Shown here: piece by piece, positions 39,167-51,300 of the stretch | Layout: each line of letters starts with the position of its first letter | How positions within the stretch are numbered: the first letter of the stretch is position 1 | DNA from: Setophaga petechia | Lineage: Eukaryota > Chordata > Aves > Passeriformes > Parulidae | Assembly: GCA_024362935.1 (NCBI GenBank) | Contig: JANCRA010000001.1 | Span: 56,303,930-56,367,929 of the forward strand | Reading direction: 5' to 3' | DNA: 64,000 bases | Position numbers and translations under genes: made by a program | Notes under the pieces: model-generated | What the model was told of the DNA's origin: nothing | Databases searched by the model: none | What the model saw: only the letters and a program-made list of their open reading frames with translations

Positions 39167-41245
39167 TCTCTGCGATTGCCGAAGCCTTAAGGACAAAACA
39201 GCGCCGGGGAGATGGGTTTGATATGATCATGAATCACTTCTGGGGGACCAGGCAGATAACTTAAGAAAGGAGTCATGCAGGTCACCTTCTCCAAGCTCCT
39301 TCTGGTACCAAGTGCAAGCAGAGACAGGGGAAGATTGATACTGGAGAGGGAATGATGATGGATGTTGTTGGCAGGGCAGTAAGGTGCGTTTGGGATTTAC
39401 TGAATATCTTCCCACAGTGTTTTGAGAGCACTGACAAGCAGAAGAGGATGGGCTTTTCAGAGTCAAAAAAGGCAAATCTTGTTGAGGTGAAAAAGAAGGA
39501 AAATGAATAGTTCTGCTTCATCTAAATGATACTGCAAGTGCTTCTGACAAAGTATCAGATGGGTATTCAGGAATACAGAATGAGCAATATGAAAATGTCC
39601 CCATTAAAACAAGGTGGTTATTATTAAAAAATCTTAAGCAGCTATTCAGATTATAAAATGAATTTCCTGCAGCTGTACTCACATCACTTTTTCCACTTTT
39701 CAGAAATCCTTTCGTAACTGATTTATTTTTCTACACTCTAAAGTTTTCATGAAGAGGCGCAAGTGTCAGGCTTGCATGTTCTAGAGCCTTGTACATTTCT
39801 ACTCAGAAGCATGCTATTTATGAGAGAAAATTACAAACAGAAGGAAAAGGTTTCTAAAACCCTCAGCTGGAACTTAAAGCAGATCTCAGGGGATATTATA
39901 CAAACTGGAAAAGACTCCGCACCTTTTGTGCCCAGTACTTGCATGCAATTTTTTGGTCATTTGAACAAAAGGAAAATTACATTTATATTACAAACACTGC
40001 CAAGAAATCCATAGTAACAAATTTTGCTTAGGAGGTCTCAGACTTGGAGACTTGGTTTTTAAATAGCAAAGAATAGTTGGGGTTTTTTTAAGAAACTACT
40101 TGATAGACCTAAAAATGCTGTGTTTTATTCAACAGAATCCGTTACAGAAACACCTTTATCAAATTAAATTTTCTAGAAGAGCTGAATTAAATTTTCAAAA
40201 ATGTCTATGATCCATTGGAAGAGCAGCAAAAGAGCAGGTTGTACTGTGAGGTAAGAGGTTGGAACCCCCAAAACATGACCTTTACTATAAATAAAAGAGT
40301 AACATACAACCTTTCCATTGCTACTTGGGACTTCCATATTTCAAAAGTTTCATCACCCCTTGTGAAAATACTGCACCATAAAAATATACTAGATAGAAGA
40401 TAAAATATAAAATAAGAAAAATATAAGATAAAGTATATTCACACTCCAACTGAAATATTTATGCTTTTGAATAACCTCTGGCCATCATGTCCAGTTTTCT
40501 AAATGCTGGGAAATGGTGTCTGGACTACCTGAAAGAACCACCTAAAACTCCTTCTTATTAACACCCCTAAAAAATGATCTTCAAGCCAAGCTGATTGTGA
40601 GTCAGGCACAGCCAGTTCTGCCTTCATAATGTTGCCAGCCATGAGTTTTTATCCGAGATGTGTGTTGGAAAGGTCTCCCAAGAGAAGATTGGGTTGATGT
40701 TTTGCGGAACAACATCGTCACTTCCTGGCATTTAGTTGTTAAATGCAGTACCACTTATTTGCCATTCACAGTTTGACTGATTCTGTTTAAAAGGAGAGCT
40801 CCTCTCAAAACTTCCAACCCTTGTGATGCTTATTGGGACTGTTGAGAGGATGCAACAAGAAGAGGAATATTCTGACAATAAGAAAATCTTCCTTAAGCCA
40901 TGTGCAATTTATTGGTCTAGTTGACTCAAGTACAGCCATGACTCACTCTCCAAAAATTGCTTGAATTTGTTTACTTTCCCTCACAGAGTGCTGAGTGGTT
41001 GGACCCATCCTTAAGTTTCAATCATCTCTTGTTTTATTTGTGCCAGTGGTAGTTTAGTGTCTGCAGAATAGAAAGGAGGAGGATTTCTTTAATTACTTTT
41101 CTGTACCTCACTGTCTTGGATTCTATCCATATAGAGTTGAACATGTTTCATGTAAAGTGTGCAAATATGTGTCTTTTTGCAGCTACTCTTTGACATTTTC
41201 AAAGATAGTTCCCCCTCTCATATCTATCTTGACACTCAATCAAGC
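39167..41245. other. unique AT-rich noncoding sequence
   Basis: No gene or element recognised. Open frames stay below 85 codons. Confidence 0.65.
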
Positions 41246-41356
41246 ACAGAAGAACGAGGAGAAAAAGAGGATCAAAGAATGAAAAAAGGAAGACAAAAAG
41301 AAAATCCAAGAAAAAAGAAATCCAAAGAAAAAATTTAAAAGGATGAAGCAGGAAAA
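41246..41356 (+). repeat. purine-rich tract, about 110 bp
   Basis: The plus strand is almost entirely A and G over this span, broken by scattered C and T. Inside it, an 'aagaaa(a)tccaa' unit recurs twice around 41298-41327. Such tracts can form triplex or unusual duplex structure and often mark decayed low-complexity sequence. No coding signal is present. Confidence 0.85.
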
Positions 41357-41458
41357 TTTCTTGAGATAAATTAATAAACTATCATTTAGTTAAAAAAATA
41401 AGAAAAACAGATGCTTTTCCCATCATCATCTATCTCTAGTTCTCTCCTTTCATTGCTG

Positions 41459-41488
41459 TATTTTAGGTTTACATACTTTAAGTCCTCA
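41459..41488 (+). repeat. 30-bp exact direct repeat, copy 1
   Basis: The 30 bases here, starting tattttaggtttacatact, recur without mismatch at 42659-42688. Flanks on both sides are unrelated. The copy is not part of any element I recognise. Confidence 0.9.
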
Positions 41489-42658
41489 TTCATCTCCGAC
41501 ATGCAGATTTTCCTGTTTTTTGGCCTGTAGGCTTCACATGCCTTTACCACAATGCGTATTAATCTATGGAAGGAGTTCAACGTGCACATTCACTACATGA
41601 AGCGTGGCTGAAATGAGCCACAGGGTGACTATTCATATGAAGCACAAGAACCCTTCAGGAATTCTCTGCTGATCATTCCCTCCACTCCCCCATGGAGACT
41701 TTGCCATGGTTACTTGCTGCTTGCAGGTGTCACCAGGCTCCCTTGCTTTTCAGTCTCACTGAAGTCAGGGAGATCTGAATCCAAGAGCAGAAGTTGGCCT
41801 TTACGATTCACTTCCATGTAGCATATGTTACTACACTGTATACCAAGAAATGTAACTGAGAAGAGCCGTGGTATTTACAGTATGCTAAAATTTAACTGTT
41901 GCTGTAGCCTTCTGAAGCCTGTGGGCCACATTCCAAAGACTTTACCCACATTTTACCTCACCTCATGTGAGTTAGGACTTCAACTGATGAGGGACAAATG
42001 ACCAATATGAATAAGAATTTGGGATCTGGCTCCATGCCCATTAGTCCAGCAGTGACTAATCCTCTCAATGATTTGGGAAGAAGATGTAGCAGTGACTGGA
42101 GTGAGGGACCCTGATCTAAATTTTTTAAGACATTCAGCAAGTGGCAATGAGCTTTCTTTCAGAGACAGAGGGATGGAGCTGAAGGTGTTACGGTGGGAAT
42201 GGGAGTTGGGGCTGTGGCTCTAAAAAAGATACTGCCCATAAAATCAGTAACACAGAGAACAGCCTACAGTACACTTGTTGAATTTTAAAGAACTGTAGTA
42301 TGCTGTTGGGTCAAGTATCTCCATCATTCCTCCTTTTATGAGACCAGTGGTCCTAAAAGAGTGGGGTAATCTTCATCCTGCAGAAGAGGCGTGAAAGTCT
42401 GCTCATAGTGTGGTTGTGTGTCCATACATCCCTCTGCCTGCAATGCTATTTTGCAGCAGCAGGATTAGAGCAGATTGCTGGCATTGTGGCAGCAAGAATA
42501 TTGTTAGGAGTAACTTGGCAATGCTCATAGGTGTTCTGACACTGGTTCTTTGCTCAAGGGCAAGGATAGCAGAGGGGATTCTGGATACAAACCAGTGAGA
42601 GAAATAATGTCAGAAGGGTTCAGAAGATGAAAGCAATGACAGTAAATAAGTCTGAAAT
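41489..42658. other. unique noncoding sequence between the 30-bp repeats
   Basis: The stretch between the two 30-bp copies shows no terminal inverted repeats and no open frame above 70 codons, so nothing suggests that the copies are ends of a mobile element. Confidence 0.6.
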
Positions 42659-42688
42659 TATTTTAGGTTTACATACTTTAAGTCCTCA
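42659..42688 (+). repeat. 30-bp exact direct repeat, copy 2
   Basis: Identical to 41459-41488. The two starts are exactly 1200 bases apart. Confidence 0.9.
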
Positions 42689-43575
42689 GTGACTGAATAC
42701 ACAGCCAAGAATTGCTTCAGCAATATTCCTTCATAAATCTGCATAATAATCTCTCAGAGGGGCTTTGGTGAAATTACAAGTATTCATTTACTAAATTGGG
42801 TTCAGTGTCTGTATCATACGCTGTATGAATATTCAGTGCCATGAATTCATCCAAACTATATCAAAGTTAGTGTGTCCACAAAGTCTCTCTCAAATGATAA
42901 CCCAGACAGTAAGCATGGGCAGAAAGGGCTTCCCTTGAAATAAGCAAAAACCACCTTCCACTATAATCCAGTAAATAAACATTTAGAAGCTATGTTCCTG
43001 AGAATGGCAGAAATACATGTCTGTAATTTTTTTCATGTGAAATTTCCGATCTTTATAGCTCTAAATTCAAAAACAAATGTTTTCATGCAGCAATTGTTTC
43101 ATGAAAGGAAACATAAACAAAATGTAAAGGATTTATGAGAGGTTTATCAAATAATGCAATAAGAACTGCCATCCAGATGAAAGAAAACTGTTAGATTGGG
43201 AGGGTAATAAAAATACTGAATATAAAATACAGTAACCTTCATACAAAGAAATGAGGTCTTAGAGGACAGAGAAAACTTTCCAGCAAGTCAAAGATTGGGC
43301 TGTGAGATGCAGCCAGTAGTACACCTGGATAATTTTCCAGTGTTTTGTGCATAATGAATTAAACACATTAAAAAACCCCATCCCTTTTAAATAGAATCTG
43401 GGGTAGTCAGTGTCTGCAGCTGTGCAATGAATTGAATCGAGGTTATCAATTTTTTGAACATTTGTCCATGGTCATCATGTCCACTCTTGGTCTGGTCTTG
43501 CCAGGCTAACCCGAGCCAGCAGTTCTTTCCCCCGAGGTTTCTGGTTTGAACATAAGATGTTGCAGCAATTCCACC
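42689..43575. other. unique AT-rich noncoding sequence
   Basis: Nothing recognisable and no open frame of 60 codons or more. Confidence 0.65.
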
Positions 43576-43611
43576 AAAAAAAAGAAAAAAAAAAGTAAAA
43601 AAAAAAAAAAA
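43576..43611 (+). repeat. A-rich tract
   Basis: Thirty-six bases of A interrupted by two Gs and one T, ending in a run of 15 A. It lies about 500 bp upstream of the CR1 copy and is not attached to a recognised element. Confidence 0.9.
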
Positions 43612-44105
43612 GTAGCTTACAATTTGTAGATTTCAGAAGCTGTCTGTGGCAAATTGAGAGAGACCCAAGAAGTCACTCATGCTACTTAGGAGAAGGTGGT
43701 GCACTTCAAAGGCAAATGTTCAGTGGGTGGTTTCTGTAGACCAAATGGCAGCAAGTGAAATGCAGAGCAGAATGATAACTATGGGGAACTTCTCCAGAGG
43801 ATGCTTTTGTGACTTATGTCAAATAGCATAGAAGTTGCAGCTTATTTCCACAGAAGGCATTACTACATGAGGTATAATTTTTGTCAGTGGTCGTTGCAGA
43901 CAGAGTGACAGGATGAGGGGGGATTGTTTGTCTTTGTTCATTTCTCTGTTAATTCTTTTTACTGCTTTTGTTAATTCCCCCACCTCATGTGAGGTCTGGG
44001 GCTTTTTTGTCCTAATATGTGTTTTACCCAGTACCTAAAGAGAGTTAAATTCAATTTACAAACCTCCAGCACTTCTAGGAATTGTGCTTGTGTTCCTCTG
44101 ACAGC

Positions 44106-44503
44106 CTGAGAAAGTTGGGGTTGTTCAGGCTGGAGAAGAGAAGGATCTGGAGAGATTTGAGATCACATTCCAGCACCTAAAGGAGGCTGCAAGAGGGCTG
44201 GAGAGAGCCCTTTTACAAGGGCATGGAGTGACAGGGACTGGGGGAATGGCTTCACACTGAAAGAGGACAAGTTTAGATCAGATATTAGGAAGAAATTCTT
44301 TACTGTGAGAGTGGTGAGATATTGGAAGAGGTTGCTCAGGGAGGTTGTGAATGCCCCATCCTTGGAGGTATTAAAGGTCAGGCTGGATGGGGCTTTGAGC
44401 AGCCTGGTCCAGTGAAAAGTGTGCCTGTCTGTGGCAAGGGAGATAGACTGAGATGATTTTTAAGGTCCCTTCCAACCCAAGCCATTCTATGGCTCTGTGA
44501 TTC
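44106..44503 (+). mobile_element. CR1 LINE, 5'-truncated 3' end, about 400 bp
   Basis: The segment follows the CR1 3' region block by block: 'ggctggagaagagaagg', 'acaagggcatg', 'gggggaatggcttcacactgaaagagga', 'gatattaggaagaaattctttactgtgag', 'gttgctcagggaggttgtg', 'gccccatccttggagg', 'aggctggatggggctttgagcagcctgg', 'ggtcccttccaaccca' and a terminal decayed ATTCTATG octamer series. CR1 copies normally insert with a truncated 5' end and without clear target duplications, as seen here. Only the last part of ORF2 and the 3' UTR are covered, with no intact reverse transcriptase frame. This element is the strongest evidence that the DNA is avian or at least sauropsid. Confidence 0.95.
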
Positions 44504-45187
44504 CTTGTCAGGGAAATGATGTGAGTTAGACTGTGCTTCTTGACATTTCTACTGGTTATTCTTAGCTCTCATTCATGGTATGATCTGTTTCCTCCATTTG
44601 GTCCAATACTGAGGCCAAATGGAGAGGTGTTTAGAGGGATTTTGCACTTCATTATTTAATGTTTATATCACTTGTTCTGTGGGTGAATGAAGAATTTCAG
44701 ATGCTGGTCCTGCACTGGTGGGAGTATTATTTCTGGCAATAAAATAATTTATGTAAAATCAAGGTATATACATAGTGTGTTCACTCCTGTATATTTTCTT
44801 ATCTTCTTTTTTGCCAACAAAATGGAGAAATACCACAACAACGACTGAAAGATTCAAGTTGATAAAAAATTAAGAATTTGGTGCAAACTAAAAAGAAAAT
44901 TGTACTGGATGGCACCAAGGTCATGTATGGTCATGAGCAAATTTGTGAAGTAAGGAAGGAAATAAATTTCTGAGAGGCTGAGGGAGAGTTTCAGGAATGA
45001 GTGGCAAGAGGATCTGGATCAGCCTGAGGTTGTGATTTAGTCCTCATTAGTGTTGATAACAGGGCACAGAGCTTGGTGCATTTGCTCTTCTGCTATTCCT
45101 AGGTGAAATGGCAAACTCTGAGCTTCAGCTCTGCTACATAACACTGGATTTCATAACCTGGAGACTTTCTCAAACTCCTGCCAGATT
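44504..45187. other. unique noncoding sequence
   Basis: Nothing recognised between the CR1 tail and the A/C-rich tract. Confidence 0.65.
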
Positions 45188-45237
45188 AAACAACAAAAAA
45201 ATCCAAAACAGAAAAAACCAAACAAACAAAAAAACCC
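45188..45237 (+). repeat. A/C-rich low-complexity tract
   Basis: The plus strand is nearly all A and C, with runs of A and 'aaac' units. It has the same character as the reverse complement of the T/G tract at 7903-8053. Confidence 0.85.
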
Positions 45238-45252
45238 CTGCCAAAATAATGA

Positions 45253-45253
<1 letters not shown>

Positions 45254-45295
<42 letters not shown>
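45254..45295 (+). repeat. (AAT)14 microsatellite
   Basis: Fourteen uninterrupted AAT units, 42 bp. Long perfect trinucleotide runs are usually length-polymorphic. A plus-strand frame through it gives a poly-isoleucine stretch, which is an artefact of the repeat. Confidence 0.97.
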
Positions 45296-45705
45296 TTTAC
45301 ATGCAATCAACAAGACAATGACCTGACAAGCAGTCTGATGTTTTTTCCTAAGAAGAAAGGAAATAAGGACTGTACTTAAGAACAGTCACTGCCTCCCAGG
45401 GAGAATGAAATTGAGCCACTACCACCAAAGTTTCAGATATTAAGTAGTCACAAGAGAGAGATGTTCATTAGGAAATAAAATGTGCATGGATGATTCTGAG
45501 AAAAATCACCCCTTCACTTTTGACCTCTAAGTGATGTTACTGGCATTGTGCTCATCTGCCATCCCTCAAGGTCAGGAGAGTCCTTTGAATTCAAGTTATT
45601 CGTAAAGCTGCTGAAGAGTTGCTTCCATGAGATGTTTCAAAGAGGGACAATTCTATGAGCCCAGAGCCTCCTCCCCAGATCCTGGATCACCTAGTTTACC
45701 TTGAG

Positions 45706-45757
45706 CCCTCTCTTTCTCTCTCTTTTCTCTGTCTCCCTCTTTTTTTTTTTTTTTTTT
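45706..45757 (+). repeat. polypyrimidine tract ending in T18
   Basis: From 45706 the plus strand is C and T apart from one G, in a CT-rich section followed by 18 T at 45740-45757. It could resemble a splice-acceptor tract, but the downstream bases do not give an AG close to an open exon. Confidence 0.9.
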
Positions 45758-45782
45758 AATTTCATTGGTAAAGATAGGCAGA

Positions 45783-45836
45783 TACTTTAAAAAGGTACTT
45801 GTATCATTGTACTTTAAAAAGGTATCATTGTACTTT
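45783..45836 (+). repeat. 27/21-bp tandem duplication
   Basis: The unit 'tactttaaaaaggtacttgtatcattg' without its central 6 bases is repeated: 45783-45809, then 45810-45830, then a partial third start. The second unit lacks a 6-bp piece. Confidence 0.85.
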
Positions 45837-47440
45837 TCCTCCAAACTGTAAGATTTTATGCTTTTGCATTCTTTCACCTGAACATCTTGCACCTAAGGCT
45901 GGATCACTTTATCAGTGCCAGGTTAACAATCATAAAATTTTGGTCAGCCTCCTCCCTTTGCATTAGTTGTTCTCCATTAATATGGAGAACAAATATATAT
46001 TTGGATAAATTCATGGTCTTTTATCAAAGGCGGCTTATTCCATATAATCACAAGGTATAAAAGAGGCAGAAAGCATAATAATTATTTGGAGCCTACACTG
46101 TGACACTACTCTGTTGCTTAGTGAGGGCATTGATTATGCTCAAGAGAAGTTTGAGGAACAGCTTTCTTTAGTCTCAAATTTGCGACAGTTCCCCTTTGAG
46201 TTGGCAGTACATTAATGGAAATGGAAACTTGCCTCATTCTAAATGTCAGAATAATAGAGCACCAAAAACAATTCAGTCATGTCTTTCAAACCACGCACAT
46301 ATGGTTCAGCACCAAATGTCACTATTCTTCCCCACTTCCTCTCCATTTGTCACTATCTCTGTTGATTATCATTGTTTGGGTTAAAACTTTCCTGAAGGCT
46401 CACTGCAAAACTCACCTTGACAGCAGCAGATTCCCAGCAAATCCTACACTTGGTATAAGCCCAATGTAGTCTTCCAAATGCAATGGATTCCTCTTTGTTA
46501 AAATGCTGGTTTATGGCTTAAAAGGGTGCCCTTGAGATGGCCTTGTTTCACCTGCTGTGATACTGTTTGTATACTGGTTGTCATCCAGACTTGTCCATAG
46601 ACGTATTTCCTGCCCCAAAGTATTTCAGCCCCCTGGCAGATGTAAAGCAGCAGCTATGGCAGGCAAAAGGTGTGGGAAAAGAAAGGGGTGGACAAAGCAG
46701 CACGCAGAAATGGGTCTTCAGGGATTGATAAATCTTCCAAAAAATCAAATATTCCAGAATTGCAAAATGTCCCAAATATGCAGCCTGTGACCTCATGATT
46801 GCATGTTATTTTCGCTTTTTCTTCCCAGAGGATGTTGGCCTCATTCAATGAGCAGAATGGGTGACATTCACTTAATGATTTTTCTGTGTCAGAGAGCTGT
46901 AACTTGTAAAAATAAATGCCTCTATGTGGTTGTTTTCAGCTGCGGGGGGGTGTGGAAATGCATTTTTTGTCTTCTGGCCTCTTTTTGAGCAACAAACAAA
47001 CCTAGTAAACTCAACTGGAAGCACATATCTGGCTTTAGAGATTTCTAAACTATTGATGCTGAGAAAATAGAATTGTTCAGTAGTAATTGCCATTCTTCTC
47101 CCTCAAATGTCAACCACTGTGGCTTTGGGGGTGGGGTGGCAGATACCACCATAGATTATTTCACTAATCCTTGTATTTTCTTCATTTCTTCTGCTTCCAT
47201 GTTGTAGGACAAGATTTCAGAAATGACTGCTAATATTAACAGCTATGATAATAGTAAGAAAATCAAGTCTATCAAATGTGCACTTACAAGCTTAAGTTCA
47301 AAATTGGTCTTTTTTGAGTATCAAACACTTCACTCTGAACTTGTATTGGGAGATTTCATTTTTGTTTTCACTTTCACTCTGCTCTTCTCCTCTTGGTCCA
47401 AAGCATGGCCTGATGAATGTGGATTTGTTCTATTTTAAAA
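45837..47440. other. unique AT-rich noncoding sequence
   Basis: No gene or element recognised. Open frames reach 84 codons, with no domain. Confidence 0.65.
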
Positions 47441-48320
47441 ATGCTTGAGAACTTGATTTCCCAACAACCATTTAAAATTACTGGTCACTTTAGTAAGGTG
47501 AAGTATTTTAATTTATTTCTTTGTGTCAAAAACTAACTGTAAATAAAATTGAGAATACAAAACTTAGTTTTTGGTAGATAACCAGTCTTTTGCAATTGAA
47601 GAACCTCTTTTTACAGTAAAGTCTTTTACATAACTACAAGACATCTAAAGAACCGATGTATTCATTTAGAAACAAGAAAATCTGTAGTAGAAATAAAAAT
47701 AAAGCTGATGTGCATGTTAGGTTCCTTAAAATTCACTTGGAAGTCTATTTTGTTACAGTGAGAACGACTGTTGAAGTGCAGCACATACGTCAGAAAGCTT
47801 TTTAAACAAAACATCTTCCATTTCTCCAGGAAATAAATATCAGTCGTACTTCAAAAATTATTTAGCAAAGATGTTTATGGCCAGTGTATATCAGCACTTA
47901 TTGCTGTGTAAATTAAAATAACTAACCAATTAATGCTGAAGTAATTTTATTACCAAATGGATAGAGGAGGTATGAAAAGCCCTAATTAAAAGCCTTGTCT
48001 GCTCTGTTTTACACTAATGATTCTCTAAGAACCAATGTTATTTGTGAATTAGCTTAATCACAAAGGAATTAAAGAGAACAAAATTATTTGTATGAAACTA
48101 GTTCTCTAAATTCATGGAGGCTAGACAGAAAAAGTGCCTGAAGTCCTTTCTATATCTGATCAGCTGGCTTATCTAATCCATTTTACTGTGGATAGCTGGC
48201 CTGACATGACTTCAAATTAGTTTAATAGGGATTAAAGTGGCATGAAGTGTATAAATCTATGAATTTTCAAGTACAAATATGTTTGGGAATTCATTTATCT
48301 TTAGGGGCAGGAGGAGTGGA
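47441..48320. other. AT-rich stretch dense in TAATTA-type motifs
   Basis: No open frame of 60 codons or more occurs in this span. Between about 47900 and 48080 there are several homeodomain-type cores (ccaattaatg, cctaattaaa, gaattag, ggaattaaag), and little low-complexity sequence interrupts them. This pattern is typical of conserved noncoding enhancers in vertebrate gene deserts, but AT-rich DNA gives such cores by chance, so the regulatory role is only a suggestion. Confidence 0.2.
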
Positions 48321-51300
48321 GAATGTTCAAAGTAAAATCTGGACATATTTGTAAACACAGATAATTTCATGGGAAATTTGGAAAACAACAGAATACCATG
48401 CAATTCAGGCAGCAAATCTTGACAACTTTACTAAGTTTCTCTGCACAAAATCAATTACTAAAGCCAAGCAAGAAAGTCTCCAAGATCTGGTACTATGAGA
48501 ATTGATGTGGAAGTTCTTAGGTAAACCTACAAGTCCTCTTGATTAGTGCCCAAATAAAGCAGACCTCTGGCATTCAGCTTTCTGAGCTGGCATGATCAGC
48601 ACATAATGTCTTTGGAGCTATTGCTGCCAAGAAAGGGATCAGAGACAGCCAAATTATGATATCACACCAATAAAACCTCATCGTAGTGACATACATAAAA
48701 CACTCTGTAAATTGCTTTTTGTAACTTTTAATTTATTAAGAGCTTTTGAACTATGTTTTCATTCTGTGACATGTTTTCATTTACCTCTCATATCCTTCAT
48801 TAATTTATTTCCTGTTTGAGAAATAATACCAAATTTTTGGCAGTTTGAAACTGCTGAAAAAAATATATTGTATCCTACATGATGTAGCTTGCCAGAGAAT
48901 CAGGAGTGTGTGGTATTTTGAAATGCTAGGCTGAATTACAGTGAATTATTTGACTACTCAATTTACCTAGAATCAAATTTGAGTCATGAGAGCTGCCTGT
49001 CATGTTGCTGTCTGCTCATCCCCAAGATCAAATTCAGAAAAGCTTCTGATATCCCTGTTGCTCTCTGAGGACTTTGAGAACTTGGAGGTGCTGTATCCAA
49101 GCCCTGGATGATGGGATGTGGAGCTATTTGTGGAGTGACTTCCTGTGTTTAATAAAACAGATCAGGCACAGTTTTCCCTGATAGTTCTGGGAACTTTGGG
49201 GACGTAACATCAGCAGACCCAGCTCAAGGGTCCAAACCCTGGCGTCCTGCTCCCTTCCCAGCACTGCCTTTCTCTGCCATGAGTCCATAAAGGTGATTCA
49301 GCCATTCTGGGAATGGGACCAAAGGCATAAATGGACAGACTAAAGGATTAAAATAACTCAATACCACATCATCTAGTGCTGACTGCTCAGGTATCCAGCC
49401 ATAAATCCATTCAAGAACCATTTATGCCTCCCTGACAGCCTGCTCATCACATTTTTCCAGCTACGCCTGCACGAACAACTGTTCAGCCATGAGATGCAAA
49501 GTTTCTGAAGAAAGCCTGAAACTGTCTCCCAAAAGCTCTTCTTCACTCTCAAAACATTCTTGCCTAAACTGTGACTGGCTTTATGGTCCATTAGCTAAAA
49601 GGCAACTGTTTCAAAGCCTTAGATCTGTAACTTTGAAGAGAAAAACACTTAGATCTCTTTACAGGTGGAGTTTGCAACTATGGAAAATATATAGCACACA
49701 TGGAACCCTACAGATATTAGACCCTTTCACTTTGCTAATACCAATCTCTTTGTGCTGCCTGTGATCTAAGTCAGACAATTTCTTTGACTGTTTTGAAGAA
49801 ACTGGAATAACAATGAAATGTGGTTAGAAAGTAAGGAAATCAGGCACAAAGCTGAAGTTTTCTTTTCTTTCCAGTCTGCTGTATAGAACACCAGTCAAGA
49901 AGGGAGTTAGAATATCTTTGAAGATGACCTTTCAAGGCCAGGCCATTCAGGTGATATTAATATTTTTTTGCCAGTTCCTGAGCTAAAGCCCACGGGAGGG
50001 GAAGGGAGTGTTTGAATAGAGGGACACTGAATCCAAAGCAGCTTTTGGAATGGGTTGATGGGAAGGGCTTAATCGCACTTGGGAAAGATTTCCCACAGTT
50101 CATGTGTCAGACAGGGAGGAAAGATCTTATAAAAGCAACAGGGGCCAAAGGTTTTGTGATGAAAACTGGGGCAGAGAAGAAAAAGCTTATTTTTGTTTCC
50201 TTCTGAGATATGACTGGATTTTGACATGAAAAAATATCAGCTTCCTGCTGTGTAGGAAGCTCATACTGTGAGATCAAAGAATAGTGAGTGTCTAGCTGCT
50301 AGCTCACATACGTTTTAAAAGCTGGGTATTTGGAATTAAGAAAGTCAAACCCTAGGGCAAACAAGAAATGAATGAACACTCAACACTCAGTGTTGCTCCT
50401 CCTAAGAAAGAAAGCTGGAGACTGATTTCCCTAAGTTCAAGGGTAACCTTGGAGCATCCCGGGGCTTGCACTTTTGCCATGGTGGGATCCATCCTGGGAT
50501 GTGCTGAAGGCTGGCTGAAACCCAGCTGTGCTAGGAGTCACTAGAGGGTACTGTAATACATGGTTTTATCTCCTGTGCATGAGTGACATTCATTCTTCCT
50601 GTCAAAACTGAGGTGTGCTGTTTAATTTGGCGGGTATCTAAATCAGGCTGATTTAGATAGATATAATTTTATTATTTGATTTTTCTTCAATGTCTGGCTG
50701 GACTAATTTTCCTGGGTATCATTCTGACTGTCTTTTATTCACCAACATCTTCACTGGAACACCAGTGCAGTCATGGGAAATGAAACTGGAAGAAAACATG
50801 GATTTTGCCTAACACTAATTTCACCTATAAATACAAACCAGCTTGCAGCAGTGTTAGCTGCTTCTGAAAAGCACAGTTGATCTCATGCAGGTTAACAATG
50901 CTGTGTTGTGAGTTCAGAGGCATTATGATCTACTCAAAAATCAACCCCACGGGATTTGGGGTACTTCCCTAGAAATAACTTGAAGATATTTGATGTGGAT
51001 AACTATGCCATGCTGAGATGCAGAGCAGGTATTTTGCACAGTGCCATGTGCAGCCATTCAGAGTTGAACCCTGAGTGGATGTCTCACCTCGTGGCCTGCT
51101 CATCCCCGAGTCCGTGTGGCCCTGGCAGGAGTTCTGGGAAAGGGTGTGAAGAAAAGGTAACCCACTTCTCCTCTCTCTCCTCTTATTTTAGACTTCCAGT
51201 AAAGAAGAGATTTACAGACACCTCCTGGGAGACTTATATTGCTAGTGGTTAGTTGTACTGCATGAATATATTTTCTTTTCTGAGTGCCTTTCATATATCT

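Noticed and set aside
41246..41356. Purine tract as a retroviral polypurine primer site
   Set aside because: It is far longer than a polypurine tract and no LTR follows it.
41459..42688. The 30-bp repeats as a CRISPR-like array or transposon ends
   Set aside because: There are only two copies, 1200 bp apart in direct orientation, with no regular spacers, no cas genes and no transposase. The window is eukaryotic.
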